Source: Chloroherpetonaceae bacterium
GTDB lineage: Bacteria > Bacteroidota > Chlorobiia > Chlorobiales > Thermochlorobacteraceae
Assembly: GCA_033763895.1 (NCBI GenBank)
Contig: JANRJQ010000004.1
Span: 124,001-188,000 of the forward strand
DNA length: 64,000 bases
Direction: 5' to 3'
In this document: positions 44,072 through 53,447 of the stretch, one piece after another
Layout of the letters: every line of letters begins with the position of its first letter
How positions within the stretch are numbered: position 1 is the stretch's first letter
Program-made: the position numbers and the translations under genes
Notes under the pieces: generated by a model
The model's input: the letters and a program-made list of their open reading frames with translations, nothing else
Database searches by the model: none
What the model was told of the DNA's origin: nothing

Positions 44072-46384
44072 TTAAGATTGAGATTTTTCGGAATGACTGT
44101 AGCTTGGCTGAGATTTCCTCCGGCGTTTATCACTAATTGGGAATTCGACGATAATTGTGGTTCCTTTCCCTTTTCCTTCCGAAAATGCATTGATTGAGCC
44201 GTGATGAAGTTTCACAATTTGCTTCGCAATTGAAAGGCTAAACCCTTGCTCTTTACTGTTAGGATTGATTCCTGCTCCTTTATGAAATCGGCTAAAGAGC
44301 ATCTCAGATTCCTTTTCATCTAATCCGATTCCCTCGTCTCGAATCAAAATCTGAATAGACTCATTGGTTTCAGGTTGTACTTGAGAAGTTTCACTCCTTA
44401 TTTTTTTTGCTTCAATCCAAACGGCGCTTTTGGGTGAAGAATACTTTACCGCATTTTCAATAACCTTATCAAACACATCTTGAATTCGCTCTCGATCACC
44501 AAACATCAAAAGTTGCTCTTCTGCCATTAGATGCAACTGAATTCCATTTTCCTTTGCTTTCTCAAAAAATTTTTCTTTTGTAAAAGCCAACATTTGAGAA
44601 ATATTTAGAGACTCCTTTGGCAAGGTAACCCTTGAAACATCAAGATCAGGGGATTGCAACAATTCATTAATCAGATTTACCATTTGTTTTGACCCAACCT
44701 CAATTCGCTTTGCCATTTGAAATATCATTGAATCTTCATTTTGTCCATTTTGAAGTAAGACTGAAAAGCCTAAGATATTTTGAATCGGATTCTTTAAATC
44801 GTGGGCTGCAAAAGTGAGTATTTCATCTTTGAGTTGATTTGTTTCAATCAATTGGCTTTGTTGCTGTCGTAGCAAGTCGTTTTGGGAGGAAATAACTTTA
44901 TTCTTTTCAGAAAGAATTTGGTTATTCTTTTTTGTTTGAAGGTAAAAAATCACGGTGGTTATGAATGCGGAGATAATGAGAATGATCAATCCAATTAAAA
45001 TCAATCGTTCATTTTCTGCTTCTTTTTTTTGGTACAGATTAATCTCTTCAAGTAGAGAAATCTCTCGTTGCTTTTTTTCAAACTCATAAAGTTCTCTGAG
45101 TTGAGTCGTTTTTGCATCGGACTCCGCGTTAAAAATGCTATCCCGGTATGCCATTGAAAGTTTCAACGCTTCAATTGCCTTTTCATATCGTTTTGCTTTC
45201 GAATACAAAGTAGAGATTTCTTCATAACCATTTTTTAAATCGAGATTATTTCCAATACTTGCCGCGGTATCGATGGCCATTTCCATAAGCACAATAGCAT
45301 CGCTCAATTTGTTTTGCTTCTGATAGACTGACGCAATTCTCCGTAAAGCAATTCCCATCCCGTGTTTATTGCCTGAGCGGCTCTCGTAAGAGAGGGCTTT
45401 TTTATATTCATCCAAGGCTGCATTAAGATTTCCAATTTCTTCATATACATTTCCGATAACCTGTATTGCATCTATTTGGACACGTTTATCTCCAATTTTT
45501 TCTGCAAGTAAATAGCAGCGTTTGAGGGTATCGAGAGCAAATTCAAAATTTTTTAGGAATAGATGGGTAAACCCAATATTATAAAGCGACTGCGCCTCTT
45601 GGTGAGCGTTCTTCGTTTCTTTTTGAATAGCCAGCGCTTTACGGTAATAAACCAAAGCTTCATTGTATCGCTTCAAGGTTCGCTCGATATTCCCCAAGTT
45701 TCCAACGGCATACGCCACTCCCGCTTTTGGCCCTAATTCCTCAAGAATGATAAGGGCATCAAGAAATGCCTTTTTGGCTTCACCCAAATTCCCTTGGTTC
45801 CAAAGCACTAGCCCGAGATTATTGAGGGCTCGCGCTTTCCCAGTTTTATTCCCAAGTGAATCTTGAAGGGCAATTGATTGATATAAATATTTTGCCGCTT
45901 CGTCGTAGCGGGTGAGCAGCCACAAGTCAATACCAACGGCATTTGATGCAGTTGCAATTTTTAAGGGTAAATGGTTTTTCTCAGCTAAGCGAAGGGCTTG
46001 TAAATCAACTTCGAGCGCCGTTTTATTCTCTCCTAAATTGGATTGACACTTTGCAATTTCAATCTTTGAGTCAATCTCACCCTCGATAAATCTAATCGCA
46101 ATGGATTCTTGTTCACATACCCTCGCAAGGCTATCGGCCTTTTTCGTTTCACCCATTCGATCATACTGAGCGCTAAGCCTAAGCATCAATCGAACACGCA
46201 GTGTATCTTTTGAAGCAGGAATCACTCTTTGAAGGCTATCAATTAAATCAGTTTGTGCGAAGGATTGATAAGGCATGAATAAGAAAAAGATTGGGAGAAT
46301 ACACATCGGCACCAATATTTGCGGCCAAAGCATTGAACTAAATAAACCGTCTCTTTGTGACATGTGATTTGAGCATAAATTCAT
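44072..46384 (-). CDS. TPR-repeat sensor histidine kinase
   Basis: 770-residue inner-membrane kinase. The signal peptide ends near QSFAQ (about 43), followed by about nine periplasmic TPR units (about 60-430; for example ALNNLGLVLWNQGNLGEA and SLYNIGFTHLFLKNFEFA). A membrane helix lies at about 465-487, then a coiled coil, HisKA with FAAHDLKNPIQNILG (His about 527), and an ATPase domain with VIENAVKYSS and DEGIGLDEKES. In the G2 region the usual G-L-G-L is replaced by GFSLSIAK. No receiver or DNA-binding domain is fused. It precedes the ECF gene by 87 bp, so it may belong to that stress unit. Confidence 0.92.
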   Translation of the reverse strand: MNLCSNHMSQRDGLFSSMLWPQILVPMCILPIFFLFMPYQSFAQTDLIDSLQRVIPASKDTLRVRLMLRLSAQYDRMGETKKADSLARVCEQESIAIRFIEGEIDSKIEIAKCQSNLGENKTALEVDLQALRLAEKNHLPLKIATASNAVGIDLWLLTRYDEAAKYLYQSIALQDSLGNKTGKARALNNLGLVLWNQGNLGEAKKAFLDALIILEELGPKAGVAYAVGNLGNIERTLKRYNEALVYYRKALAIQKETKNAHQEAQSLYNIGFTHLFLKNFEFALDTLKRCYLLAEKIGDKRVQIDAIQVIGNVYEEIGNLNAALDEYKKALSYESRSGNKHGMGIALRRIASVYQKQNKLSDAIVLMEMAIDTAASIGNNLDLKNGYEEISTLYSKAKRYEKAIEALKLSMAYRDSIFNAESDAKTTQLRELYEFEKKQREISLLEEINLYQKKEAENERLILIGLIILIISAFITTVIFYLQTKKNNQILSEKNKVISSQNDLLRQQQSQLIETNQLKDEILTFAAHDLKNPIQNILGFSVLLQNGQNEDSMIFQMAKRIEVGSKQMVNLINELLQSPDLDVSRVTLPKESLNISQMLAFTKEKFFEKAKENGIQLHLMAEEQLLMFGDRERIQDVFDKVIENAVKYSSPKSAVWIEAKKIRSETSQVQPETNESIQILIRDEGIGLDEKESEMLFSRFHKGAGINPNSKEQGFSLSIAKQIVKLHHGSINAFSEGKGKGTTIIVEFPISDKRRRKSQPSYSHSEKSQS

Positions 46385-46470
46385 TTTCTGAATTTATTCT
46401 TTTTCACCCCTCATTTTGAATGAAAAAATATATTAACTTTATTTAATCGATTAACTAAAGAGAAAAGGCA

Positions 46471-47343
46471 ATGAGAAGATATTCAGGATTATTTTTAAAC
46501 GACTTTTGTCGCCCGCTATTTCGTGTTTCATTTTTTTTAGGATTTGCTTTGCTTATCCTTAGTCATTTAGGGTGTGGCAGTAACTCCAATGTAACGAGCT
46601 CGAATTCAACAAATTCAAAATGGGTTCTTGCTTGGGCAGATGAGTTTTCAGGAAGCGGCTTGCCTGACCCAACCATTTGGGGATTTGAAGAAGGCGGTAA
46701 TGGCTGGGGAAACAACGAATTGCAATATTACACCGCCAATAGGCTCGAAAACGCGAAGGTTGAAGACGGATTCTTAAAAATCACAGCCATCAAAGAAACT
46801 ATGGGTAATCGCGGTTACTCCTCAGCTCGATTAGTCACACGCGGTAAGAAAACGCTCCTTTATGGCAAAGTAGAAGCACGAGTAAAAATCCCCGCCGGCC
46901 GCGGAACTTGGCCAGCTGTTTGGATGCTTGGGCAGAATATTGGTGTAGTGGGATGGCCTAAATGTGGAGAGATTGACATTATGGAACATGTCGGCTTTGA
47001 TCCAAATTGGGTTCACGGCTCAGTTCATACAGAAGCTTATAATCACATTAAAGGAACACAACGAACCAAGAAGACCAACCTTACAACCGCAATCAGCGAC
47101 TTTCATGTGTATGCCATTGAATGGACGCCGGAAAAAATTGATTTTTTAATTGACGGCAATTTGTATTTCACTTTCAATAAGGAATCAAACGCTTCAGCCA
47201 ATGAATGGCCATTTGATGAACCGCAATTCATATTAGTCAACTTGGCTATTGGTGGAAATTGGGGCGGGCAACAAGGTGTTGATGATTCAGTTTTCCCGGT
47301 CACTTACCTTATCGATTATATCCGAGTGTACAATCTGGAGTGA
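46471..47343 (+). CDS. Family 16 glycoside hydrolase lipoprotein (laminarinase-like)
   Basis: 290-residue beta-glucanase. The signal peptide ends in SHLGC with Cys35, so the protein is a lipoprotein. The catalytic motif EIDIMEH gives nucleophile Glu167, Asp169 and acid/base Glu172. Other GH16 features are WADEFSGSGLPD, RVKIPAGRGTWPAVWMLG and the jelly-roll end NLAIGGNWGG...FPVTYLIDYIRVY. The substrate is probably beta-1,3- or mixed-linkage glucan, as for laminarinases. It is divergent from the TPR kinase and has its own terminator. Confidence 0.94.
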   Translation: MRRYSGLFLNDFCRPLFRVSFFLGFALLILSHLGCGSNSNVTSSNSTNSKWVLAWADEFSGSGLPDPTIWGFEEGGNGWGNNELQYYTANRLENAKVEDGFLKITAIKETMGNRGYSSARLVTRGKKTLLYGKVEARVKIPAGRGTWPAVWMLGQNIGVVGWPKCGEIDIMEHVGFDPNWVHGSVHTEAYNHIKGTQRTKKTNLTTAISDFHVYAIEWTPEKIDFLIDGNLYFTFNKESNASANEWPFDEPQFILVNLAIGGNWGGQQGVDDSVFPVTYLIDYIRVYNLE

Positions 47344-47363
47344 GAGCAAAATTTCATGTAAAC

Positions 47364-47396
47364 AAAAAGGGGTTCACGGTGTGAACCCCTTTTTTT
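47364..47396. terminator. Strong terminator between GH16 and ABC permease genes
   Basis: A 14-bp stem AAAAAGGGGTTCAC (47364-47377) with GTGAACCCCTTTTT (47381-47394), loop GGT, T-run to 47396. The A-rich left arm can serve the convergent minus-strand permease operon too. Confidence 0.9.
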
Positions 47397-47421
47397 AATC
47401 ATAGAATTTGATCGGATAACT

Positions 47422-48882
47422 TTATCGAATATCAAAGCGAAGAAAGAGCACAAAGGCAAGAGCAAAAAATGAAAGCGCGTAAAAGATGAGAAGCCCGATA
47501 TCGGGAAGTATTTTTTCAGTTATCGACAATCCACTTTGAATCGGCGGTTGAAATACAGGCATGTTTTCGAAATTGAGCCGCATTGAACTTGCTCCGTGAA
47601 CTTTTATACCGTTTTTATCAAAATGAATCGTAAATCCATTATTACTCCCCGATTCTTTCTGCTTTTGATTGATATAGGTAATAAACCTATCTCTGTAACT
47701 CCGAATCGCGGATTCGTATCGATATTTTGTCTCAACATCCGTTTCGGCCAAACTCATTGAGGCTAATTGAAACGCTGAAGAAGGAGAAATTCGAGAGATC
47801 CAAAGTGCTAAGTCTTCTTGGGCAGCTTGTTGATTTGCCGCTTCTTCATTGGTTTTACGGTTAAACTCCGCGATCTCGGCATCCAATTTCTTTTGGAGTG
47901 CTTCACTTTCTTCTTTGATATCCCAGTTCATTTCGGCTGATTTGGCATCTCTTTCTTTCGGGGTTAAGGTCTCGAGGGTTTTATTGTACTTCTCATATAA
48001 TTCCATTTCCCTTTTCATTTTCTCATCCCACTTTGATTTACTGAATGCTTCCATTTTTGTGTCAAGTTCAGAAATACTTGGTATTGGTATCACTTCACTT
48101 GCAATCATCATTCCCGCTCTCGGTAAAATGAGCACAAAGGTTATCCATAAGGAGATAAGCACAAGAAAAGAGGTCGCTGAATTTCTTACAGACGAGGAAA
48201 CCAAAATCCCAAGGAGGATAAAGACTATAAAATGAGATAAGCCCAGCGCAATAATCGCGCAAGCCTTTAACCAATGCTCCGGTTCCATTGGCACACCAAA
48301 AAGAACAACGATGAGAAATGAAAGTAAAACGGGAATTAACAATGGAAAGCATAGGGCAAATATGGCGCCAAGCGCTTTGGCGGAAATAAAAAGAGCTCGG
48401 GGAATTGAATTTGAAAATGTGAGCTGCAATGTACCCGATTCCTTTTCTCCATTAATGGCATTAAATGTAAAGAGTATGGCAAAAAGCGATACCACAGTTT
48501 GAAAAATGAATACAAAATCAACCACGCGAAAAATTGCAAACACGGAATCTTCGGAATACAAACTTCCTTGCAACCTGTTTTCTTGCCATTTGCTTACTAT
48601 GGTTTTTCGTCCGATGTCGTTTTGTACACCGGAAGCAAATATCATAAGTGGATTTGGTTCACGAAATGCTCTTGTGTAAACCGAGCCCCAATTGGTTTGG
48701 CTTTGCAAGTCTTCGGCTGCAAGTTGGCGAGCAGTTTCATATTGATTTTTGGTTGCGTGGTATTCTTCTACACCCAAATAAACAGACAGAATGATGAGAA
48801 TCGACATCACTGAAAATGAAAGCACAAACTTAGGGCTTTGCAAAAACGCTTTCAATTCTTTTTCGATTAATAGCTTTAGCAT
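47422..48882 (-). CDS. ABC-2 type permease with large outer loop (second permease)
   Basis: 486-residue membrane protein. One helix at about 19-38 is followed by an outer loop of about 85 residues, a cluster of about five helices (about 125-275), a second long outer loop (about 280-450) with a charged helical segment KMKREMELYEKYNKTLETL, and a final helix at about 460-482. This layout fits the ABC-2/DUF3526 permease group. It is a paralogue of the next gene upstream (48901), sharing ENATLxLxFS-type and SIPRA(L/T)F segments. It is the last gene of the five-gene operon and probably forms a heterodimer with that paralogue. Confidence 0.85.
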   Translation of the reverse strand: MLKLLIEKELKAFLQSPKFVLSFSVMSILIILSVYLGVEEYHATKNQYETARQLAAEDLQSQTNWGSVYTRAFREPNPLMIFASGVQNDIGRKTIVSKWQENRLQGSLYSEDSVFAIFRVVDFVFIFQTVVSLFAILFTFNAINGEKESGTLQLTFSNSIPRALFISAKALGAIFALCFPLLIPVLLSFLIVVLFGVPMEPEHWLKACAIIALGLSHFIVFILLGILVSSSVRNSATSFLVLISLWITFVLILPRAGMMIASEVIPIPSISELDTKMEAFSKSKWDEKMKREMELYEKYNKTLETLTPKERDAKSAEMNWDIKEESEALQKKLDAEIAEFNRKTNEEAANQQAAQEDLALWISRISPSSAFQLASMSLAETDVETKYRYESAIRSYRDRFITYINQKQKESGSNNGFTIHFDKNGIKVHGASSMRLNFENMPVFQPPIQSGLSITEKILPDIGLLIFYALSFFALAFVLFLRFDIR

Positions 48883-48900
48883 AAGTAATTAAGTTGGAAT

Positions 48901-50319
48901 CTAACGAAGGTCATAGTTGAGAAATCGCTTAAACGCAATTGCGGTGAGGAGTATGGAAAAAAGCAAAAGCAATACCCCATCGACGAATACTTCCTGAAAC
49001 AGCGCGGCCAAATCCTTTCCCTTAAACTGAAATACCGGTAGCTCACTCACATCAATCGGTTTTGGGGGTGCGTTGCCCTGCTGAGAGAAAAACATTCTAA
49101 ATCCACCACCTTGTTTAACTCCCGTTTTTGAATACTGGAACTCTCCAAATACTTTTTGGTAATTTGCAGCGTTCTCATGAAACAGATTCTTTAAGGAGAT
49201 ATCGGTTTCGGCAAGCGTTGCGGCTGAAATGGCAAATACTGCTGAAGGAGAGACTTTGGCAATGTTTATCGCAAGGCTTTCACGTACTTTTTCTCGGTTC
49301 GAACGCTCTTCATTTAACCTTTTAGCCAAAGCTGAAAATTTAACCTCTCGCTCCTCGCTTTCTTTACTCATAAACTCATTGAATTTCTTCATCGCTGTTT
49401 CAGGATTCGTATCATTTGGGGACTTAAACTCAGACATCCTTTTTTGGGTTTCTGACCAAAGCTGCCGTGAATATTGACTTTTCTCTTTTGAAATGGCATC
49501 AAGATTAGGAACCTCAACCGCTCTACCGGCAAGCATGATCGAGGCTTTTGGCAAAACAATCACCATTATCACCCAAAGTGAAAGTAGAATGGAAAAGGAA
49601 TTGGCGCTTCTAACCGTGAAGGTAGAGACTGCGACAGAGAGGGTGATAAAAACCCCGAGATAAAGAAATCCTAATCCAATAATTCCAAGGAGCTTTAACC
49701 ACTCTTCGAGCGTTAACGACACAGATAAAACTTCTATCAGGATGAAACTGAGTAAAAATGGAATAACAAGCGGAAGAGTTAAAGAGAGATAAGCCCCTAT
49801 AACTTTTGAAAGGATAAACGTTGCTCGAGGGATACTTCCCGAGAAAATGAGTGCAAGGGTTGCATTTTCCTTTTCACCACAAACCGAATTGAAGGCAAAG
49901 ACAATCGCCACGAGTGATAAAATCACTTGAAATAAAAAACTTAAATCAAGCGCCTTAAATACGGCGTAAATAGGGTTTTGGCTAAAGTAACTATTGGTAG
50001 AAGAAAGTTCTCCTGAGGCTTGAACTGTGATTTGCTGACCAATATCATTCGAAACCCCCATTACAAGTGCCGAAAGAAAAGTAGGAGGAATTTGCACTTG
50101 ATGCCCACTTATAAGTCTCCAATCCGTGTAGCCTTCGTATTTTTTCAATACGGCTTTCACATCGGCTTCATGTCGCTCTTTGGAAAGTGTGTAGCTACGA
50201 ATTCCTGTATAGAAGGTAAGCAAAATGAGAATGGTGCTCAACGAAAACGTAATGAGAAATCGTGTTGAGTGAAACGTCTCCCGAAGTTCTTTTTCGAGAA
50301 GTATCAAAAATGTCTTCAT
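48901..50319 (-). CDS. ABC-2 type permease with large outer loop (first permease)
   Basis: 472 residues with the same topology as the permease at 47422: N-terminal helix (about 18-38), outer loop with GVSNDIGQQ (compare GVQNDIGRK in the paralogue), a helix cluster at about 125-265, a long charged outer region (about 270-430) with AKVSPSAVFAISAATLAETD (ISRISPSSAFQLASMSLAETD-like in the paralogue), and a last helix near 445-465. It overlaps the ATPase stop by 4 bp, so the two are translationally coupled. The substrate is unknown. Confidence 0.85.
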   Translation of the reverse strand: MKTFLILLEKELRETFHSTRFLITFSLSTILILLTFYTGIRSYTLSKERHEADVKAVLKKYEGYTDWRLISGHQVQIPPTFLSALVMGVSNDIGQQITVQASGELSSTNSYFSQNPIYAVFKALDLSFLFQVILSLVAIVFAFNSVCGEKENATLALIFSGSIPRATFILSKVIGAYLSLTLPLVIPFLLSFILIEVLSVSLTLEEWLKLLGIIGLGFLYLGVFITLSVAVSTFTVRSANSFSILLSLWVIMVIVLPKASIMLAGRAVEVPNLDAISKEKSQYSRQLWSETQKRMSEFKSPNDTNPETAMKKFNEFMSKESEEREVKFSALAKRLNEERSNREKVRESLAINIAKVSPSAVFAISAATLAETDISLKNLFHENAANYQKVFGEFQYSKTGVKQGGGFRMFFSQQGNAPPKPIDVSELPVFQFKGKDLAALFQEVFVDGVLLLLFSILLTAIAFKRFLNYDLR

Positions 50320-51107
50320 TGGCCCTCCGATTTTCCAAGGGTTTCAGAAGTCTCTTCCATATAACCCGACATATACTTCATATAAAGCTCTTCAAGATTT
50401 TCATCTTTGAGTTCCGCGCTTGTTTTTTGCATCACGAGTTTCCCTCGATTCATAATGCCAATGGTATCGGCAATCTCTTTGGCGCGGAAAATGTCGTGGG
50501 TGGACATTAATATGGCCTTGCCTTCAGCCCTTAGCTCTTCTAAGAGTTTAGAGAATTCAAACCCTGCTTTTGGGTCAAGCCCGGAGGTGGGTTCATCAAG
50601 CAAAATGGCAGGGGCATTTTTCAGGATTGCAATCGCAATTCCGCACTTTTGGCGCATTCCTTTGGAGAACTCTCTTAGCTTTTGATTGTGGGCTTCTTCC
50701 TGTAACCCTACGCGAAGCAATGTTCTACGGTAATCCTCTTTGGTTATGGATGTACTTCCCGAAAGCCGAGTAAAGAAATCAAGATTTTGAATGGCGGTGA
50801 AATCGGCGTAGAGCTTCACGTTTTCCGAAACGAAAGCGATATGCTTTTTAGCTTCAAGAGGGTCTTTATGTGTCGTGATTCCATTGATGCGTGCTTCACC
50901 TTCCGTGGGTTCAATAAAATTGAGAAAGAGATTCATCGTCGTGGTTTTTCCCGCACCATTCCCGCCAAGCATCGCATAGATTTCGCCGGGGTAAATGGCA
51001 ATCGAAAGATGATCGAGCGCCAAAGTTCCATCCTGATATTTTTTCGTAAGCCCAATTGCCTCAAGGAGCGGGGTACGATTGGCTGATAAAGATTCAGTTT
51101 GATTCAT
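50316..51107 (-). CDS. ABC transporter ATP-binding protein
   Basis: 263-residue ATPase of the exporter-type ABC-2 (CcmA/NatA-like) group. It has Walker A GGNGAGKTT (about 48-56), the signature FSKGMRQKCGIA (about 148) and Walker B PAILLDEPTSGLDP (about 166), with the switch His in STHDIF. The C-terminal tail is short and acidic. Its 3' end overlaps the first permease by 4 bp and its 5' end follows the NEW3-like gene by 2 bp, so all five genes form one unit. It energises the two permeases. Confidence 0.94.
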   Translation of the reverse strand: MNQTESLSANRTPLLEAIGLTKKYQDGTLALDHLSIAIYPGEIYAMLGGNGAGKTTTMNLFLNFIEPTEGEARINGITTHKDPLEAKKHIAFVSENVKLYADFTAIQNLDFFTRLSGSTSITKEDYRRTLLRVGLQEEAHNQKLREFSKGMRQKCGIAIAILKNAPAILLDEPTSGLDPKAGFEFSKLLEELRAEGKAILMSTHDIFRAKEIADTIGIMNRGKLVMQKTSAELKDENLEELYMKYMSGYMEETSETLGKSEGQ

Positions 51108-51109
51108 AA

Positions 51110-52615
51110 TTATCGCTTGATGATTTTGATTCCAAAAATTAGAAGACCGCCGACTGCTGCTACAATGAGCGTCACCAATAGAATGATGCCAAGAACATTG
51201 GTACCGGCAGGCACCTCAAGTGTTACAATTTTATCTTCTGCCGAAAGGGGCTGTCCATCAGCCTTTGCTGAGGTTTTAATACGTGCCTCATATTTGCCGA
51301 TAGAGATGTCTGCCGGAGATTTAAAGAACATTTCAACTTTCTTTTCTTCACTCGGGTTTAAGGAGTTGATAAACGAGGGTTGAAGTCGCTTTTCCCAACG
51401 AAACGGAAGCTCAACTTTCAATTCAATGTTATCAAGCCTTCGTGTTCCTTCATTTAAGACATCCAACTCCACCCGAACTTCTTCGCCCTTCTTTACGGTG
51501 TGGTAAAGCTGAACCGCCTTTACCGATATCTTTCCATTGCCTTTTGGAATCAGCTCAAGCCTTAGAAATCCAAGTCCTAATTTTTGCAGGGCTTTTTCAT
51601 TGGGTTCAAGCTCATCACTTTGAATAGCCATATCGGTAGGCAACGCCAAAACAAAAAATGTAAGTGTAGAATCAATTCGAAAAGATTCATTGGTTCGCTC
51701 GGGCAAATACAATTGAAGCGTGACTTTTCGGGTAGTGGCGGTCTCTATGGCTTTTATTTGAGTAAGGCGCGCATTGGTTGTAGGGTCGAGAAAGGTTTTG
51801 GTGATCTCTTTCGGTAAACCTACCACTTCCAAACGAAAGGCCGTGTTCATTCGGCTGTAGAGATCGAGGTTTAATTCATAATTGGCATTACTCCCTAAAT
51901 TCGCTTCCAACGAAAACACTCGAGCCTGAATATTAACCTGACTTCCCGATTCGTCATTTTGCAAGAAAATTTTTGGGCTTCGTGTTGAGCCGTTCCCATA
52001 AGAAAGTGCTACGGTAACTGCATCAAGATCTTGAAGCAGCGCAAAATCTAAAGTTTGAGGCTCTGCACTTTCCAGCGTTTCAATTTTTGCTTCATAGGGC
52101 TGACTAACAACCGCATTATCATTATTGAGAAGCGACACAAATACATTGTGAATATCATCGGGCTCAAGAAGTTTGTGCGTCTCGTCATCCATATTGGAGA
52201 GCTTTCGCAGTTCGGCACTTGAGCCTGAGAGATTTTTCAAGGTCAGTCGAACATGCTTTCTTCCATCTCGGCCTTGATATTTTATCGCTTTTTGAACCGA
52301 GACAAACTGTTTTGCGAAAAGCACTGCAAGCAACGATTGTTGATAATTCACCTCTGCATCGGCAAAAGCATTTTTTGCCCGATCCATCTCTTCACGAGAA
52401 ATTAATTTATCAGAGAATAGCTTTAACCGTCTTTCATAATCAGCTTTAGCCACTTCATAGGCATTCTTAGCTCTCTTTAAGCCAAGAAGCGGATAACTGT
52501 CGTCGCGTTGGTTAAACATTTGCGCGTTGCCAAGCACAGCTTGGAAGAGCATTAGCCACGAAAAAACACAAGCATAAAGCAAGCAAATGCGAAAGTTGAT
52601 TTTTTGGGAAACCAT
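51110..52615 (-). CDS. Membrane protein with HlyD-like hairpin and NEW3/CARDB-like domains
   Basis: About 501 residues from ATG 52615 (a TTG at 52630 abuts the previous stop). A signal peptide ends near LGNAQ. Next, residues about 45-100 read like the coiled-coil hairpin of membrane-fusion proteins: AKADYERRLKLFSDKLIS, then REEMDRAKNAFADAEVNY. Several beta-rich domains follow (about 115-460), and the last resembles NEW3/CARDB domains (KKGEEVRVELDVLNEG, LNPSEEKKVEMFF). A C-terminal membrane helix (about 470-492) ends in IIKR. The combination suggests a periplasmic adaptor for the ABC complex. I know no named family with this order. Confidence 0.75.
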   Translation of the reverse strand: MVSQKINFRICLLYACVFSWLMLFQAVLGNAQMFNQRDDSYPLLGLKRAKNAYEVAKADYERRLKLFSDKLISREEMDRAKNAFADAEVNYQQSLLAVLFAKQFVSVQKAIKYQGRDGRKHVRLTLKNLSGSSAELRKLSNMDDETHKLLEPDDIHNVFVSLLNNDNAVVSQPYEAKIETLESAEPQTLDFALLQDLDAVTVALSYGNGSTRSPKIFLQNDESGSQVNIQARVFSLEANLGSNANYELNLDLYSRMNTAFRLEVVGLPKEITKTFLDPTTNARLTQIKAIETATTRKVTLQLYLPERTNESFRIDSTLTFFVLALPTDMAIQSDELEPNEKALQKLGLGFLRLELIPKGNGKISVKAVQLYHTVKKGEEVRVELDVLNEGTRRLDNIELKVELPFRWEKRLQPSFINSLNPSEEKKVEMFFKSPADISIGKYEARIKTSAKADGQPLSAEDKIVTLEVPAGTNVLGIILLVTLIVAAVGGLLIFGIKIIKR

Positions 52616-52630
52616 CGATTTAATGGGCAA

Positions 52631-53365
52631 TTAATTGAGAATGATTCTTCTATTTTCAGAACTTTCTTTTGTGAATGGGACTTGTACGGTTTTGTTTTTT
52701 CTCTTGACGGTCAGTTGGGCTTTTTCGCCTACTTTAATTTTGTCGTAAGCTCTTTTAAGGTCATCGGTGGTTTTTATTGCTTCTCCATTGAGGAGCGTGG
52801 CGACATCGTCATCAAAAAGCGGACCTTCCCCGGCTTTCGATTCTTTTGCATTTGGGCCATTCCGTTGCATTAATCCAACAACTGTCACCCCTTTTGCTTC
52901 GTTGTTAAATATAGCGTCGAGCTCAGGAAGTACAAAGGGTTTCACTTTTCCTCCTGCACCTCCTGCCCCATCCATTTTAATGACAAAGTTTCCTTCATTT
53001 TTATTTGGGTCTCGTTTTTTGAAGGAAGCAAAAAATTGCTTGTCGCCTCGTTTGAAGAGCGCTTTGAGTTCATCACCCGACTTCAAGGAATCATAAAGTG
53101 CTTTAAGTGCCTTCGTCGTCGATATTTTCATTCGGTTTGCCATCACAAATTCGTCGCCTTGGTTGAATGAAGGCAGTTGAAGTGAATCATTTTTAGGCGT
53201 AGGAATTACTCGCTCCACTTTTATTGAGCCTCCTGTTTGTTTAAGAATCAATCCGATTTCCATCAACGCATAAACATTCTCTCCAGAAGACTGAATCACT
53301 TGGGCTTGAAGAGGAATGATAAAATGTAGAATAAGAGCGAAGAACAAATTTTTTTTCATTGACAT
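52631..53365 (-). CDS. Secreted double-PDZ-like protein without protease domain
   Basis: 244 residues. A signal peptide (MKKNLFFALILHFIIPLQAQ; a Met two codons upstream is also in frame) is followed by two PDZ-like units, about 28-115 (FNQGDEFVMANRMKISTTKALKALYDSLKSGDEL region) and about 150-235 (DDDVATLLNGEAIKTTDDLK...VGEKAQLTVKRKNK). Between them lies a Gly/Ala-rich loop. No serine-protease triad is present, so it probably binds peptide ends or scaffolds the periplasmic side of the ABC complex. It is the first gene of the operon and abuts the hairpin/NEW3 gene. Confidence 0.75.
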   Translation of the reverse strand: MSMKKNLFFALILHFIIPLQAQVIQSSGENVYALMEIGLILKQTGGSIKVERVIPTPKNDSLQLPSFNQGDEFVMANRMKISTTKALKALYDSLKSGDELKALFKRGDKQFFASFKKRDPNKNEGNFVIKMDGAGGAGGKVKPFVLPELDAIFNNEAKGVTVVGLMQRNGPNAKESKAGEGPLFDDDVATLLNGEAIKTTDDLKRAYDKIKVGEKAQLTVKRKNKTVQVPFTKESSENRRIILN

Positions 53366-53418
53366 GCACTGTTTAAGATTTTAAGACAATGCAATGTGCG
53401 AAGGAATCGAGAGGAAGT

Positions 53419-53447
53419 TGTTAAGGTGGTGCAAAACCTCTGTTAAG
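53419..53447. promoter_or_regulatory. Direct repeat TGTTAAG x2, 22-bp period, between divergent operons
   Basis: TGTTAAG occurs at 53419-53425 and 53441-53447, exactly 22 bp apart, on the same face of the helix, inside the 90-bp region shared by the ABC operon and the histidine kinase gene. Similar TTTAAG units lie at about 53368-53382. OmpR/PhoB-type regulators bind such direct repeats, and one is encoded two genes away. Confidence 0.4.

Noticed and set aside
47849-48235. A 128-codon Ser/Ile-rich frame opposite the ABC permease
   Set aside because: It is the antisense of the permease's charged helical loop; low-complexity composition is typical of shadow frames.
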